DNA of 36,158 nucleotides, from the NCBI GenBank assembly GCA_050261915.1, contig JBLNDT010000031.1:1-36158 (forward strand). Direction: 5' to 3'. Position 1 is the stretch's first letter, and the number at the start of each line of letters is the position of its first letter. Under the pieces are notes generated by a model, which saw nothing but the letters and a program-made list of their open reading frames with translations, was not told the origin of the DNA and did not search any database. Source of the DNA: UBA699 sp050261915 (lineage in GTDB: Bacteria; Bacillota; Clostridia; Clostridiales; Clostridiaceae). The translations under genes and the position numbers were made by a program. Shown here piece after piece: positions 1 to 7,676 of this stretch.

Positions 1-293
1 ATGGTTATGATTGGTCATCCAATGGTACAAAAGCATACGGCATTAATGGGATGTACAATTTAGCTGCTGCAAATAATGCTGCTGTACTTTGGGATGATAT
101 TTCAAAATCACCTTATTTCAGCTACACAGATGCTTCAGGCATAGCTCATAATGATTGGTTTGAAAACAGTCAGAGTGTTCAATACAAGCTTGATCTTGTT
201 ACTAGTTACAACTTAAGCGGAATTTCAATCTGGCGTTTAGGTCTTGAAAATCCAGATTATTGGACAAGCATTAAAACAAAGTTAAATAGATAA
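1..293 (+). CDS. Glycoside hydrolase family 18 protein, C-terminal fragment
   Basis: This is the 3' end of a gene that begins before the window; the reading frame starts at base 3 and ends with TAA at 291-293. The visible 97 residues contain the closing part of a GH18 TIM barrel: a YDW segment at the start, a long helix rich in Ala/Asn, a WFEN motif followed by a Lys-containing helix, and the segment SGISIWRLG before a final DYW. This layout matches the C-terminus of spore-cortex and cell-wall GH18 proteins of the SleL/YaaH type and related chitinase-like enzymes. The catalytic DxxDxDxE motif lies outside the window, so activity cannot be judged. Family is fairly sure, exact substrate is not. 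The nearest terminator is the hairpin at 349-376, shared with the convergent gene. Confidence 0.8.
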   Translation, partial: GYDWSSNGTKAYGINGMYNLAAANNAAVLWDDISKSPYFSYTDASGIAHNDWFENSQSVQYKLDLVTSYNLSGISIWRLGLENPDYWTSIKTKLNR

Positions 294-348
294 TTTGCCA
301 TAAGAATAATCCTCATAATTAATTTCCTCTCCATAACTAAAAACAAAT

Positions 349-376
349 ATTTAGGGAACTTGTTAGTTCCCTAAAT
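349..376 (-). terminator. Bidirectional-looking hairpin terminator, stop codon in loop
   Basis: An 11-bp perfect stem (ATTTAGGGAAC / GTTCCCTAAAT) with a six-base loop. On the minus strand it is followed by a T-rich tail (ATATTTGTTTTT). The TAA stop of the lipoprotein gene (363-365) lies inside the loop. It may also end the plus-strand GH18 transcript, though the plus-side tail is not U-rich. Confidence 0.7.
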
Positions 377-785
377 CCTTACCTATAATTATCTTAAATA
401 AGCTTGAGGACTCTTCCTTTTCTAATTGAGCATACTTAGCTTCATTGTCCACTACAAGTTCTATCTTGTCCTTATTAGGACTTATCCATAAGCTATAATC
501 ATATCCCTTTGTTTTACTTTTACTATCTTCAAAATGAAATTTGTATTCTGGAGGATATGCCATGTTAACCTTTGCATTTTCCCACTTAACACCTTGAAGA
601 ATATTCTTTGCCTTTTTAACTTCTTTAGCAACCCTTATTTCATTGTAAAATTCGTATTTGTCCCATCCATCAACTTGTTTTTCAACTACAATCTTATCCC
701 CATAATTTTTAATTCCCATTGAACATCCTGTGGATAAGAAAATAACCATACCAACAAATATAATTAAAATTCTATTTATTTTCAA
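363..785 (-). CDS. Small lipoprotein, third gene of the ECF sigma operon
   Basis: About 140 residues. The N-terminus has a basic start, a hydrophobic stretch and a lipobox (LSTGC), so it is most likely a membrane-anchored lipoprotein on the outer face of the membrane. The rest is hydrophilic and Lys-rich with no motif I can name; it resembles small YhfM-like lipoproteins only in general architecture. A GTG at 791 opens the frame, but AGAGGT (794-799) sits only two bases before it and eight bases before the in-frame TTG at 785, giving the typical start sequence M-K-I-N-R, so TTG 785 is preferred. The gene starts about 12 bases after the beta-propeller stop, with its ribosome site overlapping that stop, so the two are co-transcribed and probably act together at the cell surface. 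Confidence 0.7.
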   Translation of the reverse strand: MKINRILIIFVGMVIFLSTGCSMGIKNYGDKIVVEKQVDGWDKYEFYNEIRVAKEVKKAKNILQGVKWENAKVNMAYPPEYKFHFEDSKSKTKGYDYSLWISPNKDKIELVVDNEAKYAQLEKEESSSLFKIIIGKDLGN

Positions 786-797
786 ATTCACCTACCT

Positions 798-2783
798 CTA
801 TTCCTTATATAATGGATAAACCCTTGATGAGTTACCACTCTTTAAAGGAAGCTTTGATTTTTCTTTAAGATTGTTTATATCGTTGGCTTTTATCAATCCA
901 TCAGACAATGTGTACAAGGTGTCCTTTATATATAAAATCCTGGTTACAAAGTAAGGTCCATATATGCCCCTACTGTTGCTCATATTCCCCGCTTCATCCA
1001 GATGGCTAATTATCCCCTTAAGTTTTATACCATTTACCAGATCAATATTATAAATGTATGCCCCCTGCTTCTGTTCTGAATTGTCCACACTGTTATATGC
1101 ATTATCACTAACAGGTATTGCCATAAGATTTCTTTCCTTAGAAAAAAGCAGTGCCTTGTGGTTGGTTAAAACTTCAGAATAAGAAGAACCATTCCCTACC
1201 TTAGTCATGAACTGCTGCACAGGTTTTTCAACATTGCTTACATCAAACAAGGCTATTTTCATGCCTTGTGCTCTGGCCCTGTCCATACCAGCCTCATTTA
1301 CCACGGTAGTATCCATTCCAAAGCCTATTAGGTGAGTTTCATCGTAAGGCTGAAGATAATTTGTGAAACCTGGAATCTTAAGTTCTCCTAAAACCTTTGG
1401 GCTTTCAGGATTTTTTAAATCTATTACAAACAATGGGTCCATTAGCATAAAGGTAACTATATAAGCCCTATCTCCAATGAATCTAACCGAGTAGATCTGT
1501 TCCCCCTTTGCAAGTCCTTGAAGCTTACCCACAACTTTCATTTCCTTATCAAGAATATAAAGACTGTTTGTAATTGAATTTTGTTTTTGGCTGCTTACAT
1601 CAGTAGCTGGGGCATTAAAACTATATTCAGTGGTTGCAATTCTAAAATAGCCATCTTTTTCATCCATGGAAAATTGATTTATTATGTTGCCTGGTACTTC
1701 CCCCTTGAATGTGAATTTTATTCCATTATTTTCGTAGGTAAATTTATATATCTCAGTGCTGGCAGTTCCAGAACTGCCTTGCTTTGTCCAGTTGTAACCT
1801 GCCACATATAAATACTTTTCCGAGGAATAAATATTGTTTCCCGAGCCTAAAATTGTACTTACACTTGCAGCGTCATTGTTATCAACATTGAAGCAGGCTG
1901 CAGTTATATAGTTTGGTGCTATGGAATCAGGAAGATAATTTATCTTACTGTAATCAATATTTATCTTTGAATTTCCTATAGAGCTGTCAATATAGTAAGG
2001 ACTCCCATCTTCCTTGATATTTCCGTAATTTATATTTTTATTTGCTATAACATATACTCTTGAGTCTATCATTCTTGAGGAAATATAACCGCCTGCTATT
2101 TCAACATCTCTTACTTTTTTAATATTTTTTTTATCTGAAACATCGAAACTAATTGCCTTTGTAACTCCATTCCCGTTTCCAAGCACTACAAGAATATTAT
2201 TTCTCAAATAAATCCCCTGAATATAATAATTATCTTCAAAGCTAATATTATTTACCGCTTCCATATTTGTATCCGGCTGTGCCTTTATAACATTAATGAT
2301 GTTGCCTCCATTAACCTTAAAAATATACTCTCCATCTGTTTTTACAGTATCTTCTTCATCCACTCCCTGAACCTGCAGGTTTGTGGTGGAATAACCAGTG
2401 GTAGAATTATCCATGCTTTTGGATGCGGACTCTTGTCTTATAACTTTATCCTCTTGGGCGAAACCAAAATTAGGTATACTGTTTTTTTCAATATAAGGCT
2501 TCAAAAGTTTTTCCAGATTTTCCGATGAACCTACCACTGGGAGTGTACTTATTGTGTTTTGTGCCATAAGTTCATTATTCTTATTTATATAAGTTTTCCA
2601 TGAAGAAGCAATTCCAATAACTAAAACTAATACTGCAGCAACAAGTGAATAAGTTTTTGCTCTGAATCTTTTCTTATATACTTTCCCCTTCTTAATTCCT
2701 TTTTCAATGGCTAAATCAAGTTCAGCAGGAACTTCTATATTGTTATAGTCTTTTTTAAGCTCATTCATATTATCTTTATTCAT
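798..2783 (-). CDS. Membrane-anchored beta-propeller protein, possible anti-sigma factor
   Basis: 661 residues. A cytoplasmic N-terminal segment of about 43 residues contains the pattern VPAELDLAIEKGIKKGK. It is followed by one transmembrane helix (about residues 44-62) and a large extracellular region that looks like the secreted beta-propeller domain family (PF09826-type), with repeated blocks such as ADIIN-like strands, IYSVRFIGDRAYIVTF and DPLFVIDL. The start ATG overlaps the sigma-factor stop as ATGA and is preceded by AGGAGG, so translation is coupled. Many clostridial ECF operons place a single-pass protein with a short PxEL...I...GI cytoplasmic segment directly after the sigma gene, where it acts as anti-sigma factor. 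By inference this protein would hold the sigma factor at the membrane and sense something with the propeller. No metal-binding anti-sigma ZAS motif is visible. Confidence 0.8.
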   Translation of the reverse strand: MNKDNMNELKKDYNNIEVPAELDLAIEKGIKKGKVYKKRFRAKTYSLVAAVLVLVIGIASSWKTYINKNNELMAQNTISTLPVVGSSENLEKLLKPYIEKNSIPNFGFAQEDKVIRQESASKSMDNSTTGYSTTNLQVQGVDEEDTVKTDGEYIFKVNGGNIINVIKAQPDTNMEAVNNISFEDNYYIQGIYLRNNILVVLGNGNGVTKAISFDVSDKKNIKKVRDVEIAGGYISSRMIDSRVYVIANKNINYGNIKEDGSPYYIDSSIGNSKINIDYSKINYLPDSIAPNYITAACFNVDNNDAASVSTILGSGNNIYSSEKYLYVAGYNWTKQGSSGTASTEIYKFTYENNGIKFTFKGEVPGNIINQFSMDEKDGYFRIATTEYSFNAPATDVSSQKQNSITNSLYILDKEMKVVGKLQGLAKGEQIYSVRFIGDRAYIVTFMLMDPLFVIDLKNPESPKVLGELKIPGFTNYLQPYDETHLIGFGMDTTVVNEAGMDRARAQGMKIALFDVSNVEKPVQQFMTKVGNGSSYSEVLTNHKALLFSKERNLMAIPVSDNAYNSVDNSEQKQGAYIYNIDLVNGIKLKGIISHLDEAGNMSNSRGIYGPYFVTRILYIKDTLYTLSDGLIKANDINNLKEKSKLPLKSGNSSRVYPLYKE

Positions 2784-3298
2784 AACAGTTCCTCCTTTAA
2801 ATCAAATCTAAGCTCTTCTAGAGCCTTGTGCAAATTTGTTTTTACCGTTCCTAGAGGACACTGAAGTATGGTTGCTATTTCCATCAAGGTCATACCTTGA
2901 AAGTACTTTAATATAACAATTGTTTTATACTTTTCCTGAAGCTTATCTACGGCTGTTTTAAGGTCTATTATCTGCTCTTCATCCTTTTCAAGGTATTTAG
3001 TGTCCATGCTTATATTTTCTTCAAAAACAGTGTTTTTCTTGTGTTTATTAATAAAATCAATAGATGAATTTATGAGTATCCTGGTTAACCAGGTATTAAA
3101 AAAGCTTGGTTCTTTTAAGCTTTTTATTGAAGTATATGCCTTGCAAACAGTGTCGCTGACGATATCTAATGCATCCTCTTTATTTTTAACATATGCAAAG
3201 GCAGTTTTATAAAGCTGAACCTTTTGCTGGCTTATAAGTTCATAAAAAGCATTGTCATCCCCGCTTTTAGCTAGTTTTATTTTGCCAGTGATATCCAC
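2780..3298 (-). CDS. ECF-type RNA polymerase sigma factor
   Basis: About 172 residues, normal for the ECF sigma family. Region 2 is seen in the YKTAFAYVKNKEDALDIVSDT stretch and the FFNTWLTRILIN segment. Region 4 is seen in the YFQGMTLMEIATIL / PLGTVKTNLHKAL helix-turn-helix near the end. An ATG exists at 3313 but has no ribosome site in front of it, and a run of six G residues begins immediately after it; this run lies seven bases before the in-frame GTG at 3298, which is therefore the likely start. It heads a three-gene operon with the beta-propeller protein and the lipoprotein. The stretch upstream holds AAAACC and AGTCTA elements (minus strand, near 3355-3360 and 3333-3338) that loosely resemble ECF -35/-10 boxes, which would fit autoregulation. 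Confidence 0.88.
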   Translation of the reverse strand: MDITGKIKLAKSGDDNAFYELISQQKVQLYKTAFAYVKNKEDALDIVSDTVCKAYTSIKSLKEPSFFNTWLTRILINSSIDFINKHKKNTVFEENISMDTKYLEKDEEQIIDLKTAVDKLQEKYKTIVILKYFQGMTLMEIATILQCPLGTVKTNLHKALEELRFDLKEELL

Positions 3299-3387
3299 CG
3301 CTTTACCCCCCATCTAATTTTCATATATCAATTAGACTGTTATAAATGAAATTTGGTTTTAAGTAATTATAATATTTTTTATTCAAT

Positions 3388-3416
3388 AAAAAAAGCGGCT
3401 AGATTAATCTAACCGC
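3388..3416 (-). terminator. Terminator of the AAT permease gene
   Basis: A 10-bp stem with one G-T pair (GCGGTTAGAT / ATCTAGCCGC on the minus strand, 3395-3416) is followed directly by seven T residues. It lies just after the permease stop at 3423-3425. Confidence 0.85.
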
Positions 3417-3422
3417 CTAAGC

Positions 3423-4832
3423 TTATACAGCTTCTTTTTCTTCTATATTGTTAACTTTTGCCATTTTCTTGTTTAATCCAGTTCCGTAGTAGCATACTAC
3501 CAATAAACATAACCATACTGGTCCAACTACTGCAGCCACCAATGTATCAGGACTCATGCACATTGCTACATATACAAGTCCTAAGAAGGCTATAGTAACA
3601 TAGTTTGACATTGGATAAAGTACCATTCTAAACTTTAAGTTCTTAACCTGTTCAGGTGAAATTTTCTTTCTGAAACCCATCTGAGCCAGCATTATCATGA
3701 ACCAGGCAAATAGTCCTGCAAAGGTACCAACACTTGTAACATATGTAAATGCCTTACCTGGTGCAAAGTAATTAATCAAAACTCCTATAAGCATAAATGC
3801 AACTGATGTTAGTATTGCATTTTTAGGAACATGTGATGAGCTAAGCTTGTTGAATACTTTTGGAGCTTGTCCTTGTTCTGAAAGATTGTAAAGCATACGT
3901 CCAGTAGTAAATATACCGCTGTTACATGAAGATGCTGCAGCTGTTAATACAACGAAGTTTATGATTCCTGCTGCTGCTGCAATTCCAAGCTTACTGAAGG
4001 TTAAAACGAAAGGACTTCCCTTTGTTCCAATTTCATTCCAAGGATAAAGTGCCATGATTACAAATAATGATCCTAAATAAAATACCAATACTCTATAAAA
4101 TACCTTGTTAATTGCTGATGGAATAACTTTTTCAGGGTTCTTTGCTTCTCCAGCAGTAACTCCTATAAGTTCAACACCGCAAAATGCAAAGGAAACCATA
4201 ACCAATGTTGATATTGGTCCTTTTATTCCATTTGGGAAGAAGCCCCCGTGGCTCCATAAGTTTGACATTCCAACTGCTGTTCCGTGGTTTCCAACTCCTA
4301 AGAATATCATTGAAACACCTATAGCTATCATAGCTATTATTGTTACAACCTTTATGAGTGCAAACCAAAATTCAATTTCTCCAAAAGCCTTAACAGCTGT
4401 TAGATTTACTATAGTCAGCAGGCATACTGCTACCAAAGCTGAAACCCAGCCTGGAACACTAGGCCACCAGAAGTTTATATAAACACCAACTGCTGTAACT
4501 TCTGCCATACAGGTTACAACCCACATCAACCAGTATGTCCATCCAGTTAAGAACCCTGCAAGGGGACTGATATAATCGTTTGCATAAGCACTAAATGAAC
4601 CTGCAATAGGACGTTCAACCGCTATTTCTCCAAGAGCACGCATTATAAAGAATATTATTATTCCTGCAAACGCATACATTAAAAGTATAGCTGGTCCTGC
4701 TGCTTTAATAGCTGTTCCTGACCCAAGGAACAAACCAACTCCGATGGCACCACCGATAGCCATCATCTGAATGTGTCTTTCTTCAAGACCACGTTCAAGA
4801 TTTTCTCCATTCTCAATTTCTTTGTTACCCAT
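3423..4832 (-). CDS. AAT-family amino-acid permease (ProY-like)
   Basis: 469 residues with about 12 hydrophobic segments. The N-terminal signature of the amino-acid transporter family (APC superfamily) is clear: a basic ERGLEERHIQMMAIGGAIG entry, GVGLFLGSG, the ALGEI motif, and the internal GVELIGVTAGEAKNPEK motif. The sequence resembles ProY-type permeases of E. coli in the AGSFSAYA / PLAGFLTGWTYW and WNEIGTKGSPFVLTF stretches, but substrate (proline, aromatic, GABA or other neutral amino acid) cannot be fixed by eye. ATG 4832 is preferred to the upstream ATG at 4871 because GGAGGG lies eight bases before it. It has its own promoter, a leader of about 105 bases with two inverted repeats, a candidate Rex operator and its own terminator, so it is a single-gene unit. 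Confidence 0.9.
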   Translation of the reverse strand: MGNKEIENGENLERGLEERHIQMMAIGGAIGVGLFLGSGTAIKAAGPAILLMYAFAGIIIFFIMRALGEIAVERPIAGSFSAYANDYISPLAGFLTGWTYWLMWVVTCMAEVTAVGVYINFWWPSVPGWVSALVAVCLLTIVNLTAVKAFGEIEFWFALIKVVTIIAMIAIGVSMIFLGVGNHGTAVGMSNLWSHGGFFPNGIKGPISTLVMVSFAFCGVELIGVTAGEAKNPEKVIPSAINKVFYRVLVFYLGSLFVIMALYPWNEIGTKGSPFVLTFSKLGIAAAAGIINFVVLTAAASSCNSGIFTTGRMLYNLSEQGQAPKVFNKLSSSHVPKNAILTSVAFMLIGVLINYFAPGKAFTYVTSVGTFAGLFAWFMIMLAQMGFRKKISPEQVKNLKFRMVLYPMSNYVTIAFLGLVYVAMCMSPDTLVAAVVGPVWLCLLVVCYYGTGLNKKMAKVNNIEEKEAV

Positions 4833-4854
4833 TTCTTTCCCTCCATGCTGAAAC

Positions 4855-4885
4855 CAGAATACTATAAACATTTATGAGTATTCTG
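4855..4885 (-). promoter_or_regulatory. Leader hairpin upstream of permease ribosome site
   Basis: The outer arms CAGAATAC / GTATTCTG are perfect, and inside them lies a second 5-bp pairing ATAAA / TTTAT, giving a long imperfect hairpin in the mRNA leader about 25 bases before the start codon. It has no U tract on either side, so it is not a terminator. It could be a leader structure or a protein-binding site. Confidence 0.5.
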
Positions 4886-4912
4886 AAAATATTAATGACG
4901 AGGAAATCACCT

Positions 4913-4930
4913 TTGTTTGTACATTAACAA
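4913..4930 (-). promoter_or_regulatory. Candidate Rex operator downstream of the permease promoter
   Basis: The plus-strand sequence TTGTTTGTACATTAACAA matches the Firmicute Rex consensus TTGTTAA-N4-TTAACAA at 12 of 14 defined positions, with one perfect half-site. It lies about 8-25 bases after the predicted transcription start, a position suited to repression. A rex gene is present in this window at 10052-10681. The match is by eye only. Confidence 0.55.
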
Positions 4931-4943
4931 ATTCCTCGAATAC

Positions 4944-4972
4944 ATTTTAGCACTTTGGGGATAAAATTGCAA
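4944..4972 (-). promoter_or_regulatory. Promoter of the AAT permease gene
   Basis: Minus strand: -35 TTGCAA (4967-4972), a 17-base spacer, and an extended -10 TGCTAAAAT (hexamer 4944-4949). Predicted start of transcription is near 4937. Confidence 0.65.
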
Positions 4973-5065
4973 TATTTCTTTCTGTTTGATATCGTTCATG
5001 ATTTTTATTTTTCAATTTATTATTTATATTCAGACAATTTGCAATTTATTAATCATTTTATGCCA

Positions 5066-5094
5066 TAAAAAAGCCCGATATGTATATCGGGCTT
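5066..5094 (-). terminator. Terminator of the small membrane protein gene
   Basis: A 10-bp perfect stem (AAGCCCGATA / TATCGGGCTT, loop TGTA) followed on the minus strand by a run of T. It lies ten bases after the stop of the 81-aa gene. Confidence 0.85.
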
Positions 5095-5103
5095 AAATTA
5101 TTA

Positions 5104-5349
5104 TTAAAATAATGCAATTTTAACGGCAGCTACAAAAATGAATACCCCTGCAGAAATTAGCAGTATACCATCAGATTTTTTATCAAGCTTGTAAAAATGT
5201 ACTCCATTGAATATTTGAAATAGTCCAAGGCACACAAGCATTATTGGCATTACAAAACCACTGCTGCCCTTTCCAACTAAAACAATAACGGATAATCCAA
5301 TAATTACTATTCCAAGAAGTAAGCTTATTAAAGAATGTTTGCTTTTCAT
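5104..5349 (-). CDS. Small three-helix membrane protein of unknown function
   Basis: 81 residues with three predicted transmembrane segments (about residues 7-25, 30-48 and 60-80) and the short cytosolic loop KLDKKSDG between the second and third. AGGGGG lies seven bases before the ATG. It is flanked by terminators on both sides and is probably monocistronic. An inverted repeat AATATTG-N9-CAATATT at 5489-5511 lies in its likely promoter region. I do not recognise a family, and no neighbour suggests a role. Confidence 0.75.
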   Translation of the reverse strand: MKSKHSLISLLLGIVIIGLSVIVLVGKGSSGFVMPIMLVCLGLFQIFNGVHFYKLDKKSDGILLISAGVFIFVAAVKIALF

Positions 5350-5387
5350 GATATGACCCCCTTATGCGTAATTTTTTAGCTGAAGAC

Positions 5388-5409
5388 AAAAACCGACCTG
5401 GAAGGCCGG
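5388..5409 (-). terminator. Terminator downstream of threonine aldolase
   Basis: Minus strand: CCGGCC-TTCCA-GGTCGG stem (one G-T pair) followed by TTTTTG. It lies about 110 bases after the aldolase stop and is the first convincing terminator for that operon. Confidence 0.65.
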
Positions 5410-5488
5410 CTGCTTTTGAGAATGTATAGAAGCAAAACACTCAGCATTACCGCTTCCATTGATTACTGTCTTTTTATTAGCATATACC

Positions 5489-5511
5489 AATATTGTACAA
5501 AATTCAATATT
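5489..5511. promoter_or_regulatory. Inverted repeat, possible operator
   Basis: AATATTG and CAATATT arms separated by nine bases, between the threonine aldolase stop and the start of the 81-aa membrane protein. On the minus strand it overlaps a possible -35 (TTGAAT). Its role is unknown. Confidence 0.35.
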
Positions 5512-5522
5512 TTTCTGAATTT

Positions 5523-6566
5523 TTAGTAAATTTGCATCTGATCTTTTAATTCCTTAAGTTTTGATATAAATCCTTTAACTGCTTCTTCTTTGGTAGCCCA
5601 GCTCGTTACAAGCCTTATAGAAGACGATTCATCGGTTTCCTTTCCCCATATATGAAAAGCATAATCCTTTTCCAATTCTTTAATTATTTCATTTGGAAAT
5701 ACAGGAAATATTTGATTTGTTGGTGAATCAGTTATAAACTTAAATCCCATCTCTTCTATACCAGCTTTAAGTAAATCGATCATATTGTTTTCGTGGGCAG
5801 CAATATCAAAATACAAATTATCTCTGAACAATTCCATGAACTGAATTCCAACCACTCTTCCTTTTGCCAGGAGCCCTCCCTTTTGCTTCATTAAATATCT
5901 AAAATCTTCCTCAAGAGTTTTATTGCAAATTACAAGAGCTTCTCCAAGAAGGGCACCGTTTTTTGTTCCACCTATATAAAAAGCATCTGTAAGGTTTGCT
6001 AAATCCAATAAGGTAATATCATTCCCCTTAGCACAAAGAGCTGAGCCAAGCCTTGCCCCGTCAAGATAAAGGAACAGATTGTTTTCTTTGCAGAAAGTAC
6101 TAAGTTCCTCTAATTCTCTCTTATTATAAATAGTTCCCACTTCTGTTGAGTTAGAAATATATACAAGTTTAGGCTTAACCATGTGCTCATCAGGATGGCC
6201 TTCCAACACAGCTTTAACATGGGATGGTTCAATTTTTCCATCTGCTACATCTATAGTTAAAACCTTATGACCGGTAGCCTCAATGGCTCCAGTTTCATGA
6301 ACTGCCACATGACATGTATTTGCACCTACCACCGCTTCATGAGGTCTTAAAAAAGAAGATATAGCCGTAAGATTTGTCTGAGTTCCCCCGGTTAAAAAGT
6401 GAACAAAAACATCCTCCCTTCCAATTTTCTTTTTTATAAATTCCGCTGCCTTGCTGCAGTACTCATCTTCTCCATAACCTTCACACTGGATAAGATTTGT
6501 TTTAACAAGAGCCTCCATTATATTATTGTGGGCTCCTTCACTATAATCATTCTTAAAACTTATCAT
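5523..6566 (-). CDS. ltaA: Low-specificity threonine aldolase / beta-eliminating lyase family
   Basis: 347 residues, the usual length for PLP-dependent threonine aldolases (fold type I). They cleave threonine or allo-threonine to glycine and acetaldehyde. Seen in the sequence: the N-terminal NDYSEGAHNNIMEAL segment, the HFLTGGTQTNLTA substrate/PLP motif, NTCHVAVHETGAIEATGHKV, the LYLDGARLGSAL motif with the PLP-contacting Asp, and the Schiff-base Lys in FYIGGTKNGALLGEA. The ribosome site AGAGGTGG precedes the ATG closely. It lies 24 bases after the AlkA-like gene and is probably co-transcribed with it. Closely related tyrosine phenol-lyase-like members exist, so exact specificity is open. Confidence 0.88.
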   Translation of the reverse strand: MISFKNDYSEGAHNNIMEALVKTNLIQCEGYGEDEYCSKAAEFIKKKIGREDVFVHFLTGGTQTNLTAISSFLRPHEAVVGANTCHVAVHETGAIEATGHKVLTIDVADGKIEPSHVKAVLEGHPDEHMVKPKLVYISNSTEVGTIYNKRELEELSTFCKENNLFLYLDGARLGSALCAKGNDITLLDLANLTDAFYIGGTKNGALLGEALVICNKTLEEDFRYLMKQKGGLLAKGRVVGIQFMELFRDNLYFDIAAHENNMIDLLKAGIEEMGFKFITDSPTNQIFPVFPNEIIKELEKDYAFHIWGKETDESSSIRLVTSWATKEEAVKGFISKLKELKDQMQIY

Positions 6567-6590
6567 TTTGCCACCTCTTCCAATTAATTT

Positions 6591-7208
6591 TTATTCAAAG
6601 GACAGTCTCCATAGATAAATTGAAGCTGTTGAACCATATGGAGAATACCGCCCTTTATATTCATTAAACTGATCTCTGGTTAATTCTTTAAGGTCGTATA
6701 ATTTCATCATGCCACGCCTTATTGCAATATCACCAAAACTTACAATATCAGGTCTTTCCATTGAATTTAAAAGCAGCATCTCAGAAGTCCAGACTCCAAT
6801 CCCCTTTATTTTGCATAGTTTTTCTACAACCGCAATATCTGAAAGCTCATAGAGACCCTGAAGTTCTAAATCCCCCTTTGATACCGATTCTGCCATTGCT
6901 TTTATGTAGCCCGCTTTTCTCAAAGTAACACCAAATTGTTGAATCTCTTCTTTTGAAAGCATGGATATATTATTTGGACTAATTTCTTCTAAAGATTCTT
7001 CAAATCGTTCAAATACTGTATTTGCAGCCTTGGCGGAAATCTGCTGGCCTATTATCGCAAAAATAAGGGCTTGAAACAAATCCGGTATAACAACTCTTTC
7101 CAGTTTCCCAAGCCTTTCCATGGCATTCCCAAGTATAGGATCTGCCTGGCTTAAATATGAAATTTCTTTATCCCCATATTCAAAATATTTTGTATGTACT
7201 TTTACCAT
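6591..7208 (-). CDS. DNA-3-methyladenine glycosylase, AlkA-like (HhH-GPD)
   Basis: 205 residues. A helix-hairpin-helix GPD base-excision glycosylase: the core starts at FQALIFAIIGQQISAKAA, the hairpin is LCKIKGIGVWTSEMLLL, and the catalytic Asp is in SFGDIAIRRGM. The family removes alkylated purines from DNA. It lacks the extra N-terminal domain of E. coli AlkA, as in other short Firmicute versions. AGGATG lies seven bases before the ATG. First gene of a two-gene unit with threonine aldolase; a functional link between the two is not evident. Confidence 0.88.
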   Translation of the reverse strand: MVKVHTKYFEYGDKEISYLSQADPILGNAMERLGKLERVVIPDLFQALIFAIIGQQISAKAANTVFERFEESLEEISPNNISMLSKEEIQQFGVTLRKAGYIKAMAESVSKGDLELQGLYELSDIAVVEKLCKIKGIGVWTSEMLLLNSMERPDIVSFGDIAIRRGMMKLYDLKELTRDQFNEYKGRYSPYGSTASIYLWRLSFE

Positions 7209-7241
7209 TAAACCACATCCTGCAAATTCACCATTTATTAA

Positions 7242-7278
7242 TAAAATTGCCTAAAGTACTATATATAATACTTTAGGC
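7242..7278 (-). terminator. Terminator of the Cys-rich small protein gene
   Basis: GCCTAAAGTA / TACTTTAGGC, a 10-bp perfect stem around an AT-rich loop. The minus-strand tail is AATTTTATT, and the plus strand is also T-rich after the stem. It starts about 17 bases after the stop at 7296. Confidence 0.75.
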
Positions 7279-7295
7279 TTTAATGTTCATTATTT

Positions 7296-7604
7296 TTAAC
7301 CTGATATTTCAAATAATTCCTTGTATTCTTTTATAAGCTCTTCATTGGTAGCATCTTCTACAGCATCAATCAGAGCACTAATCTTCTGATAATAATCATC
7401 CAGATGCCATGGCTCTCTTCTGCTTTTTTCAATACTGAGTTTTGCTGCCTGCAGGTGTGTTAATACCTCCTTTAATGTATCATAATAATCCACGCCTTCA
7501 CGGATTACATGATAGGGACATATATGGGAAAACGGTTGCTTACATGGTCTTATTCCATCTACAGCTAAATTTTTAGGGCATTCATCACAATCGTAAAAAG
7601 CCAT
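7296..7604 (-). CDS. Small Cys-rich protein of unknown function
   Basis: 102 residues. The N-terminal third carries four cysteines in the pattern C6-x2-C9-x11-C21-x7-C29 with a His at 32, which could form a metal site (zinc or an iron-sulfur centre). The rest is predicted helical (TLKEVLTHLQAAKLSIEKS, then a second amphipathic helix). GGGGGT precedes the ATG by about six bases. It follows the PBP gene by 72 bases and ends at its own terminator. I do not recognise the family. Confidence 0.75.
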   Translation of the reverse strand: MAFYDCDECPKNLAVDGIRPCKQPFSHICPYHVIREGVDYYDTLKEVLTHLQAAKLSIEKSRREPWHLDDYYQKISALIDAVEDATNEELIKEYKELFEISG

Positions 7605-7676
7605 AGCTTAACCCCCTTTTTTATATCTTTATATATATTATATATTTTTCCTTAACAAATTCAACAAAATATTTTA

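Noticed and set aside
4105..4482. 125-aa plus-strand open frame
   Set aside because: Antisense to the AAT permease; mirror of transmembrane codons.
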